In this document: in pieces, positions 46,277 to 54,504 of the stretch
Numbering within the stretch: the stretch's first letter is position 1
How the letters are laid out: each line of letters starts with the position of its first letter
NCBI RefSeq assembly: GCF_024346315.1
Contig: NZ_JAGQCS010000013.1
Coordinates: 1 to 58,991 of the forward strand
From: Cyanobium sp. ATX 6F1
Lineage (GTDB): Bacteria; Cyanobacteriota; Cyanobacteriia; PCC-6307; Cyanobiaceae
Reading direction: 5' to 3'
DNA: 58,991 nt
The notes under the pieces: generated by a model
Seen by the model: only the letters and a program-made list of their open reading frames with translations
Databases searched by the model: none
Told to the model about the DNA's origin: nothing
Position numbers and translations under genes: made by a program

Positions 46277-46981
46277 GTGACGGCGCAGACGGCACTGATC
46301 CAGCGGGAACGCCGGCTCTGCAACGGGGTCAACCCTGTGCTGGCGCCCATCGCCGTGCTGCTCGCCCAGGACGGCCCGCTGTCGTTCTTCTTCAGCTCCC
46401 TGACCGTGCTCGGCCAGGAGCATTTGCCCCAGGGCGGACCGGTGCTGCTGGCCCCCACCCACCGGGCCCGCTGGGATGCCCTGCTGCTGAGCAGCTTCGC
46501 CGGCCGCCGGGCCTGCGGCCGGGACTGCCGCTTCATGGTCACCCTCACCGAGATGCAGGGGATCCAGGGCTGGTTCCTGGCCCGGCTGGGTTGCTTCCCC
46601 GTCGACCAGAGCCGCCCCGGCACCGCCCCCCTGCGCTACGCCGTGGATCTGCTGGCCCAGGGCCAACAGGTGGTGATGTTTCCTGAGGGGCACATCCGCC
46701 GCAGCGACGAACCGATCCGGCTGCACCAGGGCCTGGCACGGGTGGCGGTGCTGGCACAAAGCCAGGGAATCGACGTGCCGGTGGTGCCGGTGGGCCTCGG
46801 CTACAGCTCCAGCCCACCCCGCTGGCGCGGTCAGGGGGCCCTCTGCTTCGGGCCGGCGCTGCGGGTGCAGGGAGAGGGTCGTTCGGCGGTGCGGAACCTG
46901 AACGAACGGCTGGCTCTGGGGATGCAATCAGCTGAAGAAGCGGCCCGGACCGCGGTGGGGCGTCCCTTCGGCAACCCCTAA
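46277..46981 (+). CDS. plsC: 1-acyl-sn-glycerol-3-phosphate acyltransferase
   Basis: PlsC adds the second acyl chain in phosphatidic-acid synthesis. The product is 234 residues from a GTG. The catalytic block HRARWD (HX4D) is near residue 61, and the second block FPEGHIRRS is a variant of FPEGTRS. LGCFPVDQSRPG is also conserved. The frame is open upstream to 46154, but that part is Pro/Arg-rich and not conserved. Confidence 0.92.
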   Translation: MTAQTALIQRERRLCNGVNPVLAPIAVLLAQDGPLSFFFSSLTVLGQEHLPQGGPVLLAPTHRARWDALLLSSFAGRRACGRDCRFMVTLTEMQGIQGWFLARLGCFPVDQSRPGTAPLRYAVDLLAQGQQVVMFPEGHIRRSDEPIRLHQGLARVAVLAQSQGIDVPVVPVGLGYSSSPPRWRGQGALCFGPALRVQGEGRSAVRNLNERLALGMQSAEEAARTAVGRPFGNP

Positions 46982-47007
46982 AGTTCGGCCACCTTGGATG
47001 ATCTGCC

Positions 47008-47541
47008 GTGCGCAGGCCTGTTGTGGCCCTCAGCCTTGTTCTGATGGCGGCCTTGGTGCCACTGGCCCCATCCCTTGCGGTGCGTGCCCAGGGTGAAGCG
47101 CCGAAAGCGCTGGAGGGTTCCGGCGGCGGTTTGAACCTCACGGCTGTCCGCGCCATTCTGGCCAAGGGCGACGCGGCCGCCGCCAGCGGCAACCTCGCCG
47201 AGGCCCGCAAGCAGTACGACCTCGCCCGGGACATCTCCCGCCGCCTGCTCACCTCCTACCGCGACATCAGCGGTGCGTTCCGCGGTCTCGATGCCCGTAT
47301 CCCCCGGGAAATGGACCAGAACGCCCTCGAGTCGCTCGAAACCCTGGCCCAGGCCAACCTGCGGCTGGCGGCGGTGTTCCGTCGCCAGAACCAGCCCGAG
47401 GTGGCCGTTCCCCTGCTGGTGGAGGTGGTCAAGATCATGACCCCCTCCCGTGAGGAAGGCCGCAAGGCCTACCAGAGCCTGATCGAGATCGGTTTCGCCA
47501 CCATCCCCTACAACGGCGGCGTGGCGGTTCCCGGCAGCTGA
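47008..47541 (+). CDS. Conserved secreted cyanobacterial protein
   Basis: The product is 177 residues with a GTG start and a signal peptide (residues 3-28, ending AVRAQ). The mature part is helical, with AKGDAAAASGNLAEARKQYD (TPR-like). It ends PYNGGVAVPGS. It sits directly upstream of bolA-grxD. I recognise it as a picocyanobacterial conserved hypothetical, not by function. Confidence 0.72.
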   Translation: MRRPVVALSLVLMAALVPLAPSLAVRAQGEAPKALEGSGGGLNLTAVRAILAKGDAAAASGNLAEARKQYDLARDISRRLLTSYRDISGAFRGLDARIPREMDQNALESLETLAQANLRLAAVFRRQNQPEVAVPLLVEVVKIMTPSREEGRKAYQSLIEIGFATIPYNGGVAVPGS

Positions 47542-47588
47542 GCCGAGCCGCCTCTAGATTCCCCCCGACGTGAGCGGACCAGCGCCCG

Positions 47589-47822
47589 ATGGTTCAACCG
47601 GAACAGGTGAAGGCGGCGATCATCGAATCCCTGCCCGATGCCCAGGTGGAGGTGGAAGACCTCACCGGTGGCGGTGATCACCTGCAGGTGAAGGTGGTCT
47701 CCAGCGCCTTCGATGGACTGTCCAGGGTGCGCCAACACCAGCTCGTCTACGGCGCCCTGCGCCGGGAACTGGCCAGTGAAGCCATCCACGCCCTTGCCCT
47801 GCAAACCTCCCTTCCCACCTGA
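47589..47822 (+). CDS. bolA: BolA-family protein
   Basis: BolA proteins pair with monothiol glutaredoxins to bind [2Fe-2S] clusters in iron and redox regulation. The product is 77 residues. The start [20 protein letters not shown] and the [12 protein letters not shown] helix with its conserved His are family hallmarks. grxD follows 9 bases later, the usual partnership. Confidence 0.93.
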   Translation: MVQPEQVKAAIIESLPDAQVEVEDLTGGGDHLQVKVVSSAFDGLSRVRQHQLVYGALRRELASEAIHALALQTSLPT

Positions 47823-47831
47823 ACTCGAACC

Positions 47832-48155
47832 ATGGATCCCGCCGTTCAGCAACGCATCGACGCGCTCATTGCCAGCAGCCCCGTGGTGGTGTTCATCAAG
47901 GGCACCAAGCTGATGCCCCAGTGCGGTTTCTCCAACAACGTGGTGCAGATCCTCAATTCCCTGGCGGTGCCGTTCGAAAGCTTCGACGTGCTCTCCGACG
48001 GGGAGATCCGCCAGGGGATCAAGGAGTTCTCCGAGTGGCCCACGATTCCGCAGGTCTACGTGAACGGAGAGTTCCTCGGCGGCTCGGACATCCTGATCGA
48101 GCTGTACAACTCGGGCGAACTGCGCGAAACGCTCGCGGTGGCCCTGGCCTCCTGA
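47832..48155 (+). CDS. grxD: Monothiol glutaredoxin, Grx4 type (CGFS)
   Basis: The product is 107 residues. The active site CGFS is in LMPQCGFSNN, FIKGTKLMP precedes it, and EWPTIPQVYVNGEFLGGSD holds the cis-Pro and glutathione contacts. CGFS glutaredoxins bind and pass on [2Fe-2S] clusters. It follows bolA closely. Confidence 0.96.
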   Translation: MDPAVQQRIDALIASSPVVVFIKGTKLMPQCGFSNNVVQILNSLAVPFESFDVLSDGEIRQGIKEFSEWPTIPQVYVNGEFLGGSDILIELYNSGELRETLAVALAS

Positions 48156-48204
48156 ACGGCTCGGCCCCACTCAGCGCCTGCTGCCACTCCGAGCTCGCCA
48201 CTGG

Positions 48205-48471
48205 TCAGTTGCGGCCGCTCTCGTAGAGGCTGCTGAGGCTGCCGTCGGGGCCGATGAAACTGGAGGGATCGAGGATCCAGCGATCAATCAGCTCCTCGAG
48301 CCGCCGCTGGGAAATCGGGTCGAGGATGGCGGTGCGCCGCAGGGCGTGGAGGTAACCATCGGCGTAGAGCCTCAGTTCCGAGGGGCCGTGGTAGCGACTG
48401 GCCAGGTCCTGGCAGGCATCACAGAGGGACTGAAAGTGGCGGATGGCGTCGGTGTTCTGCAGGGCTGTCAT
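48205..48471 (-). CDS. Conserved cyanobacterial protein (DUF6761-like)
   Basis: The product is 88 residues, all-helical by eye. The ATG at 48471 begins MTALQNTDAIRHFQSL, then ELRLYADGYLHALRR and QRRLEELIDRWI. I associate the pattern with a family named DUF6761, from memory. It is divergent from the response regulator, with about 139 bases between that could hold both promoters. Confidence 0.75.
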   Translation of the reverse strand: MTALQNTDAIRHFQSLCDACQDLASRYHGPSELRLYADGYLHALRRTAILDPISQRRLEELIDRWILDPSSFIGPDGSLSSLYESGRN

Positions 48472-48610
48472 GAACGGGCCAGGGAGCCTCTGAAACCATG
48501 GTGAAGCAGTTGGCGCGCAAGGGGAAGGGGGGACAGCTCGAAAGGCATCGCCTGGGACCGGAGAACGCACCGACTGTTCTATAGCGTAGGTAAAAGGCCG
48601 GCTTGAGCGT

Positions 48611-49426
48611 GTGGAACTGCCACCGAAACCCATCCCGATCCAATCGGCCCCTGCCGATGGCACGGCCCTGACCGCCGCCGCCGTGGACGACCCCACCCTC
48701 AAGCGGGTGCTGGTGGTGGATCCCCACCCCACCCTGCGCACGGTGCTGGCCCAGCGGCTGCGCCAGGACGGCCACCTCACCGCCGCCGTGGCCAGCTCCA
48801 TTGAGGCGCTGCAACTCTGTGAAGAGCTCACCCCCGACCTGCTGGTGAGTGCCGAGTTGCTGGAGGAAAGCTCCGCCCTGCGCCTGGCGGGCCAGTTGCG
48901 TTGCCCGGTGATGGTGCTCACGGCCCGCTCCGGGGCCGAGCCGATCGTCGCCCTGCTCGATGCCGGCGCCGACGACGTGCTGCGCAAGCCCTTCGGCCTC
49001 GAGGAACTGGCGGCCCGTTGCCGCAACCTGTTGCGCCGCAATGGCAGCGGCCTGCAGGAGCGGGTCTGCGTGGGCCCCCTGGATGTGCATGTGCTGCTGC
49101 GCCAGGTGACCCTGCGGGAGGAACCGGTGGAACTCAGCCCGCGGGAATTCGCCCTGCTCTGCGCCCTGCTGATGCCCCCTGGGGTGGTGCGCAGCCGTCA
49201 AGAGTTGTTGCGCATGGCCTGGCCCCCGTTCAGCGGCGGCCCCCGCTCGGTGGACACCCAGGTGCTCACCCTGCGGCGCAAGCTGGAGCAGGCGGGTCTG
49301 GGGGAAGGTGGCGGCATCGAAACGGTGCGCCAGCAGGGCTACCGCTTCAGCCTCGAAACCCTGCCGGAGGCCAGCAGCAGCCCAGCCGTCTCAGCAACCC
49401 TGGGTCAACCCGCCGGCGCCAGCTGA
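48611..49426 (+). CDS. OmpR/PhoB-family response regulator with degenerate receiver
   Basis: The product is 271 residues with a GTG start. A receiver (about residues 31-140) precedes a winged-helix DNA-binding domain with ELSPREFALLCAL and the recognition region RSVDTQVLTLRRKLEQ, then IETVRQQGYRF. In the receiver the expected phosphoacceptor Asp is Ala81 (PDLLVSAEL), and the acidic pair is VVDPHP rather than DD. The Thr and the LRKPF Lys remain. It probably does not use His-Asp phosphorelay in the ordinary way. No kinase is adjacent. Confidence 0.88.
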   Translation: MELPPKPIPIQSAPADGTALTAAAVDDPTLKRVLVVDPHPTLRTVLAQRLRQDGHLTAAVASSIEALQLCEELTPDLLVSAELLEESSALRLAGQLRCPVMVLTARSGAEPIVALLDAGADDVLRKPFGLEELAARCRNLLRRNGSGLQERVCVGPLDVHVLLRQVTLREEPVELSPREFALLCALLMPPGVVRSRQELLRMAWPPFSGGPRSVDTQVLTLRRKLEQAGLGEGGGIETVRQQGYRFSLETLPEASSSPAVSATLGQPAGAS

Positions 49427-50004
49427 GCCGGCCAGCCGCCCTTGGCCAGGGCGGCCCCGACCGCCAGCTCCCCCACCAGCAACAAACCACTGAGGATCGC
49501 CAGGAGCTGGTAGGTCCATGGGGGCGTCAGCCGGCCCACAGCAGAGAGATCGAGACCGGTCTGCACCTGAAATCCCGCCAGGAAAACCTCGAAGCGTGCG
49601 ATGCGCTGGGGCAACAGGCGCAGGCTGCGATCGTGGCTGCGCAGGTAGAACACGCGGCCACCCTGGCTGGTGGCAACCGGCAGCAGCGCGTCGATCTGGT
49701 CCCACTCCAGCCGCCAGCCCCGACGCAACAGCCAGGCGCACCAGGGGGGGTGACCCACCGACAGGCCCCTGGGATCGGTGATCACCCGTTCACTGGTGAT
49801 CGCCAGCACCAGCAGAAAACCCAGGGGCAGCGCCGCCAGCATCCAGGGTCTCAGGTCCACCGGGGCCAACAGGGGCAGGGGCAGCACCAGGGCCAGGTAG
49901 AGGCTGAGCAGGGTGAGGCGGATCAGGGGCGCCATCGGGTAGCTGGAGAAGCCGGTCTCAGGCACCTCCGGGCGGCCCTCAACGGCTGTGGCCTCAGAGC
50001 TCAT
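49405..50004 (-). CDS. Picocyanobacterial membrane protein
   Basis: The product is 199 residues with three hydrophobic helices (about 28-44, 50-64 and 168-187). The middle part, CAWLLRRGWRLEWDQIDALLP and GGRVFYLRSHDRSLRLLPQR, is conserved in my memory of picocyanobacteria. It starts within the stop of the upstream gene (ATGA). The 3' end overlaps the response regulator's end by 22 bases, tail to tail. Confidence 0.72.
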   Translation of the reverse strand: MSSEATAVEGRPEVPETGFSSYPMAPLIRLTLLSLYLALVLPLPLLAPVDLRPWMLAALPLGFLLVLAITSERVITDPRGLSVGHPPWCAWLLRRGWRLEWDQIDALLPVATSQGGRVFYLRSHDRSLRLLPQRIARFEVFLAGFQVQTGLDLSAVGRLTPPWTYQLLAILSGLLLVGELAVGAALAKGGWPAQLAPAG

Positions 50005-50285
50005 CGGTCGTCGGGGGAGCCGGGCAGGGGTTCGATCACGGTGCTCGGGGCGTAGCGCCCGCCGAACACCTCCGCCTCGCGCCCCTTCCAGAACTCCCCC
50101 AGGCGCATCAGGTCGGCGTGGGCGTCCTGGATCGACTCCATCATCTGCTCCGGATCCATCGTGGCTCTGGCTTCCCGCAACTTGGCCTGGCGCAGCAGGT
50201 GCCACATCCAGGGCTTACCCAGCTCGCCCCGCTGCTCCAGGTAGAGAGCCAGATCTGCGGAACTCGGAAGCGGGGAAGCGCCCAT
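50001..50285 (-). CDS. Small conserved hypothetical
   Basis: The product is 94 residues. The pattern DLALYLEQRGELGKPWMWHL and MDPEQMMESIQDAHADLMRL is helical and acidic. It is translationally coupled to the membrane protein after it. A GTG one codon upstream (50288) is an alternative. Function unknown. Confidence 0.65.
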   Translation of the reverse strand: MGASPLPSSADLALYLEQRGELGKPWMWHLLRQAKLREARATMDPEQMMESIQDAHADLMRLGEFWKGREAEVFGGRYAPSTVIEPLPGSPDDR

Positions 50286-50463
50286 CACCTGAACCGTGAA
50301 TGTTCAAGGAACAGCCTATGGAGCACGCAGGCAGCGCGTGGCAGGCCCGGGCCCGGAAACCCGAACCAGCCACTGCCCGTCTCGTCGGGGTCAATGAAGC
50401 TCAGGGCGCCTCTCGGCCAGGTTGAGTGGTTCCACCACTGACTTCCCTCAACCAGCCGCCATT

Positions 50464-52029
50464 TCAGTCAGGGAGGGCCCAGGGGTTGAGGCCCAGGTCG
50501 GCGCCGAGGCGATGGGCGCAGGCGAAGCCACTGAAGGCGACGGCATTGAGGCCCTGGCCGGGAAAGCAGGAATCGCCCACGCAATAGAGGCCGGGGATGG
50601 CGGTGCGGTTGAAGGGCATCGGCAGCAGGCCCGGCAGCTGACCGCGGGGGACGGGGCCATAGCTGCCCCGGTGGCGGCCGAGGAAGCGGCGGTGGCTGCG
50701 CGGGGTGCCGATCTCCTGGAGGGTGATGGCGGCCCCCAGGCCAGGGAACACAGCCTCCAGGCGCGCGATCAGTCGCTGGGCGGCCGCCTCCTTGGCCCGG
50801 CGGTAATCGGAAGGGGACAGTCCCTCCCAGGTGGCCATCGAACTGGGGGTGAAGGTGTGCACGATGTGGTGGCCGGCGGGGGCCAGCTCCGGATCCAGCA
50901 AGGTGGGGATGGAGACGAAGGCCGTGCCCTGCTCCGCCTCCATGTCCTCCCAGCGCTCCAGCAGCAGGTGGTGGCAGTGGCTGCCGGCGGGGATCACCCC
51001 TGCGTTCACCCCCAGGTGCAGGCTCAGGAACGACGGCGATTCCTCGTAGCGCTGGCGCCAGGTGCGTTCGGCGCGCGGGGTGTGGGCCTCATCCACCAGC
51101 GATCCGAAGGTGTCCCAGCGGGTGGCATTGGAGACCACCCGCCGGGCGCGGAGACACTCTCCGCCCGCCAGCTCGACGCCTACGGCGCGGCCCCCCTCCA
51201 GCAGCACCCGCGTCACCCGGGCCTTGTAGCGAATCGCGCCACCATGGCGCTCGAGGCCGTGCACCAGCCGCCGGGCGATCGAACCAACGCCTCCCTTGGG
51301 GTAGTTGATGCCGCCGGCATGGCGATCGCTGAACACCATGCCGGCATTGATCATCGGCGTGCGATCGGCAGGCACCACCGACCAGCAGTAGCACTCGATG
51401 TCGATGAAGCGCAGCAGTTCGGGGTCGCGGATGTGGCGCCGGGCCACGGCGCCCACGTTCACCGGCAGCCAGCGGGCCAGCCCCAGGCAGGCCAACGGTG
51501 CTTTGAAAAAAACCTTGGCCAGGTAGGCCGGATCCTCCAGCGACAGCAGCGGCATCGCATCGAGGCAGCGGAACACCCCCCAGCAGGTGTCGTAGAAGGC
51601 GCGGATGCCCCGGGCCTCATGGGGAAAGCGGGCCGTGAGCGTTTCGATGAAGGTCCCGTAGTCGCGATCGACGGCAACGGTGAGCCCACCGGGCAGGTGG
51701 TATTCGAGCTGGCTGGGGTCGGGGATGGTGGGCTGGTGTTCGCCCACGGCGGCCATGGCCCGGGTGAGCAGGTTGGTGTGACCCGTTTCGCCGAAGCCGA
51801 AGATCATCGAGGCGCCCACATCGAAGGTGTAGCCCTCGCGCTCGAAACTGCCGCCGCTGCCACCGGGGATCAGGTAGCGCTCCAGCACCAGCACCTTCGC
51901 CCCCTTGGCCGCCAGCTGGGTGGCGGTCACCAGGCCGCCGAAGCCCGAGCCGATCACGACCACATCCCAGGGATCCGTGGCGTCACCGCTGGGGAGGCCG
52001 GCGGCGATTGAGCTGGGGGCGAGGGTCAC
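50464..52029 (-). CDS. crtH: Carotenoid cis-trans isomerase (prolycopene isomerase)
   Basis: CrtH (CrtISO) converts prolycopene to all-trans lycopene. The product is 521 residues from a GTG. DVVVIGSGFGGLVTATQLAA is the FAD-binding motif near residue 24, followed by YLIPGGSGGSFEREGYTFD. The C-terminus has GLYCVGDSCFPGQGLNAVAFSG. The order is crtH downstream of trmFO and psbY on the same strand; the frame upstream to 52143 would run into trmFO, so the GTG at 52029 is preferred. Confidence 0.92.
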   Translation of the reverse strand: MTLAPSSIAAGLPSGDATDPWDVVVIGSGFGGLVTATQLAAKGAKVLVLERYLIPGGSGGSFEREGYTFDVGASMIFGFGETGHTNLLTRAMAAVGEHQPTIPDPSQLEYHLPGGLTVAVDRDYGTFIETLTARFPHEARGIRAFYDTCWGVFRCLDAMPLLSLEDPAYLAKVFFKAPLACLGLARWLPVNVGAVARRHIRDPELLRFIDIECYCWSVVPADRTPMINAGMVFSDRHAGGINYPKGGVGSIARRLVHGLERHGGAIRYKARVTRVLLEGGRAVGVELAGGECLRARRVVSNATRWDTFGSLVDEAHTPRAERTWRQRYEESPSFLSLHLGVNAGVIPAGSHCHHLLLERWEDMEAEQGTAFVSIPTLLDPELAPAGHHIVHTFTPSSMATWEGLSPSDYRRAKEAAAQRLIARLEAVFPGLGAAITLQEIGTPRSHRRFLGRHRGSYGPVPRGQLPGLLPMPFNRTAIPGLYCVGDSCFPGQGLNAVAFSGFACAHRLGADLGLNPWALPD

Positions 52030-52060
52030 CGGAGAGGGCGCGGCAAGCGATCGGCCGACG

Positions 52061-53431
52061 CTAGGCAACCAGCAGCCAGGGTTCGGCCACCGGCGCGCTG
52101 AACGGCGCCAGATCCGCCAGGGAGCGGTCGCGGTAGGCGCCATAGCGGGCGCGCTTCTCGCGGACGCGCTCGGGCAGCTCGGGCATCAGGCCGAAGTTGG
52201 GGGGCATGGGCTGGAAGCGATCGGAGGGGGCCGAGCTGATGAAGCCGAACAGGGCGCCGGCCATGGTGGTGGGCGGCAGCACCAGGGGCTCCAGCCCCCG
52301 CACCAACCGGGCGGCATTGGTGCCCGCCAGCCAGCCCCCGGCCACGGCGGCGGCATAGCCCTCAGTGCCCGTGAGCTGCCCGGCCGCCAGCAGGCTGGGG
52401 CGGCGGCGGAACTGCAGGCTGGGCTCCAGCAGCTGGGGGGATTCCAGGAAGGTGTTGCGGTGCATCACCCCGAAGCGCACGAATTCGGCGTGCTCCAGGC
52501 CAGGGATCAGGCGCAGCACCCGCTTCTGCTCGCCCCACTTGAGATTGGTCTGAAAGCCCACCAGGTTCCAGAGCTGGCCGGCCTTGTCCTCCTGACGCAG
52601 CTGCACCACGGCATAGGCGCGCTTGGCGCGGCGCAGCTCGCGGTCGTGCAGATCACCCCAGCGGGGATCCCAGAGGCCGATCGGCTTGAGCGGGCCGTAG
52701 CGCATGGTGTCCTCGCCGCGGCGGGCCAGCTCCTCGATCGGCAGGCAGCCCTCGAAGAACGTGGCGCTGTCGCGCTCGAAGTCCTTGAGTTCCGCCTGCT
52801 CGGCCTCCAGCAGCGCCTCGCGAAAGGCCGCGTACTGCTCGCGGTCCATCGGGCAGTTGATGTAATCGGCGTCGCCCTTGTCGTAGCGGCTGGCGCGGAA
52901 GGCCTTCTCCAGATCGATGCTCTCGCCTTCGATGATCGGGCTGGCGGCGTCAAAAAAATGGCAGTCGGCGCGCCCGGTGAAGGCCCGCAGCTGCTCGGCC
53001 AGGGGGGCACTGGTGAGCGGTCCGGTGGCCAGCACCGCCAGATCTTCGGGCGGAGGCAGCTCGGTGAGCTCGCGCCGCTCCACGCTGATCAAGGGATGGC
53101 GCTCACAGGCCTGCGTGAGCGCCTCGCTGAAACGACCCCGGTCCACCGCCAGGGCCCCGCCGGCGGGCACCGCATGGCGGTCGGCCGTGGCGATCACCAG
53201 CGATCCCAGGCGACGCAGTTCCTCCTGCAGCAAGCCCGCGGCCCGATCACTGGAGAGCGCCCCGAAGCTGTTGCTGCAGACCAGCTCAGCGAAATGGGGG
53301 CTGTGGTGGGCCGGGGAGCGGCGCACGGGCCGCATCTCGATCAAGCGAACGGAAATCCCCGCCTCGGCGATCTGCCAGGCGGCCTCCGTGCCGGCCAAGC
53401 CGGCTCCCACCACCCAGACCGATCGGCTCAA
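52061..53431 (-). CDS. trmFO: Methylenetetrahydrofolate-tRNA (uracil-5-)-methyltransferase TrmFO
   Basis: TrmFO uses methylene-THF and FAD to methylate U54 of tRNA. The product is 456 residues from a [24 protein letters not shown] is the FAD motif; [20 protein letters not shown] and the NCPMDREQY block are specific. The psbY gene ends 8 bases upstream of its start. Confidence 0.96.
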   Translation of the reverse strand: MSRSVWVVGAGLAGTEAAWQIAEAGISVRLIEMRPVRRSPAHHSPHFAELVCSNSFGALSSDRAAGLLQEELRRLGSLVIATADRHAVPAGGALAVDRGRFSEALTQACERHPLISVERRELTELPPPEDLAVLATGPLTSAPLAEQLRAFTGRADCHFFDAASPIIEGESIDLEKAFRASRYDKGDADYINCPMDREQYAAFREALLEAEQAELKDFERDSATFFEGCLPIEELARRGEDTMRYGPLKPIGLWDPRWGDLHDRELRRAKRAYAVVQLRQEDKAGQLWNLVGFQTNLKWGEQKRVLRLIPGLEHAEFVRFGVMHRNTFLESPQLLEPSLQFRRRPSLLAAGQLTGTEGYAAAVAGGWLAGTNAARLVRGLEPLVLPPTTMAGALFGFISSAPSDRFQPMPPNFGLMPELPERVREKRARYGAYRDRSLADLAPFSAPVAEPWLLVA

Positions 53432-53439
53432 ATCAGCCC

Positions 53440-53562
53440 TCAGGCGCGGGACCGCTTGAGCAGCAGTTGCACCTGACCGATGGCGGCACGGCCGATGTTG
53501 AACCCAGCCCAGCCCACGGCGAGCAGGATCGGGGCAGCAACCAGCAGCAGCCGAGCATCCAT
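53440..53562 (-). CDS. psbY: Photosystem II protein PsbY
   Basis: The product is 40 residues: a single TM helix with the PsbY pattern [19 protein letters not shown], then [12 protein letters not shown] and a basic end. PsbY is a small PSII-associated membrane protein near cytochrome b559. It is too short for most ORF callers. The ATG at 53562 is used; a second ATG at 53558 is in another frame. It is followed by trmFO 8 bases later. Confidence 0.92.
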   Translation of the reverse strand: MDARLLLVAAPILLAVGWAGFNIGRAAIGQVQLLLKRSRA

Positions 53563-53672
53563 GGTTTTCAGGTTAAGCGTGATCTGATCCTACGAAACTC
53601 CAGGGCCGGGCCAGGGTCAGGGGGCCGCGTTGATCGAAAACGCATCAATCGGCAGCTGAGCGAAAGGATCCT

Positions 53673-54197
53673 TCAGCCGCTCTCGAAGCCCGTGACGGCG
53701 CTGCGGCCGGCATGGGCCTGGGCGAGCAGGGCATAGCGGCGGGCATGGGCCCGTTGCTCGGCGGCGTCAGCGGGGCTGATCTCCCGGCGGTGCAGGGCCG
53801 GCACTCCCGCCACCAGGGTGCGGGGCGGCACATCGCGGGTGACCACGGCACCGGCCGCCACCAGGGCCCCCTCGCCCACGGTCACCCCGTTGAGAACCAC
53901 GGCGCCGATGCCCACCAGGCAGCCGTCCAACAGGGTGGCCCCATGGACCACGGCCCGGTGCCCCACGGTGACCTCGGCACCGATGCGCACCGGTTGGCCG
54001 GGATCGCCATGGAGCACGGCCCCGTCCTGGATGTTGCTGAAAGCGCCCACATGGATGGCGCAGAGATCGCCGCGGGCCACCGCCAGAGGCCAGAGGCTCG
54101 CCCCCGCCTCAAGGGTCACATCGCCCAGCACGACAGCGCTGGGGGCCACCCAGGCCTCGGGGTGAATGCTGGGCTGAGGCCAGGGCGGCGTGAGCAT
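53673..54197 (-). CDS. Gamma-carbonic-anhydrase-like hexapeptide protein
   Basis: The product is 174 residues. Left-handed beta-helix repeats such as IHPEAWVAPSAVVLGDVTL, and metal-ligand-type histidines in GDLCAIHVG, VLHGD and VGHRAVVHG, place it in the gamma-CA/YrdA family. Whether it is an active carbonic anhydrase is not known. Starts at 54221 and 54251 are possible. tRNA-Lys lies beyond on the other strand. Confidence 0.85.
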   Translation of the reverse strand: MLTPPWPQPSIHPEAWVAPSAVVLGDVTLEAGASLWPLAVARGDLCAIHVGAFSNIQDGAVLHGDPGQPVRIGAEVTVGHRAVVHGATLLDGCLVGIGAVVLNGVTVGEGALVAAGAVVTRDVPPRTLVAGVPALHRREISPADAAEQRAHARRYALLAQAHAGRSAVTGFESG

Positions 54198-54257
54198 GGA
54201 GAGGAGCTCGAATCGCCCCATTCTCCGTGTGATACGTTGCCTCTTGCCCATCCGGGC

Positions 54258-54329
54258 GGGTCGCTAGCTCAGCGGTAGAGCACTCGGCTTTTAACCGATT
54301 GGTCCTGAGTTCGAATCTCAGGCGACCCA
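54258..54329 (+). tRNA. trnK: tRNA-Lys (UUU)
   Basis: A 72-base cloverleaf: acceptor GGGTCGC/GCGACCC with discriminator A, D-arm AGCTC..GAGC, anticodon loop CTTTTAA (anticodon TTT), and T-arm CTGAG TTCGAAT CTCAG. CCA is not encoded. The anticodon stem has one C-T pair at its top. The integrase follows 175 bases after, so this is the likely insertion site of the island. Confidence 0.97.
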
Positions 54330-54343
54330 TCTCAAGCAGGGCA

Positions 54344-54370
54344 GGAGATCTGGGGCAAACCCCAGTCTCC
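54344..54370 (+). terminator. Hairpin after tRNA-Lys (weak terminator or attachment-site structure)
   Basis: GGAGA-T-CTGGGG / CCCCAG-TCTCC forms an 11-bp stem with one bulged T and a CAAA loop, 15 bases after the tRNA. The sequence after it is CCTTTCTC, a weak U-run. It may end tRNA transcription or form part of the recombinase site. Confidence 0.45.
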
Positions 54371-54449
54371 AACAGCCTTTCTCAGTCATCCACCAGCCGG
54401 CTCAACTTGTGCGAGTTGGTGCAGGTTGTGACCAGTTGACGCACTTTTC

Positions 54450-54464
54450 TGTCACTGAGTGACA
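54450..54464. promoter_or_regulatory. Perfect palindrome upstream of the integrase
   Basis: TGTCACT-G-AGTGACA is a perfect 7+1+7 inverted repeat, 41 bases before the integrase start. Nearby, GTGCG and CGCAC form a larger inverted repeat around 54409-54443. This could be an operator for the integrase or an arm site. Confidence 0.35.
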
Positions 54465-54504
54465 AACATTCCTGGCAGACTGGGGCAGCTGCGACGGACG
54501 GTCG

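Noticed and set aside
50319-50426. A 35-residue plus-strand ORF between two minus-strand genes
   Set aside because: No ribosome-binding site and no recognised family.
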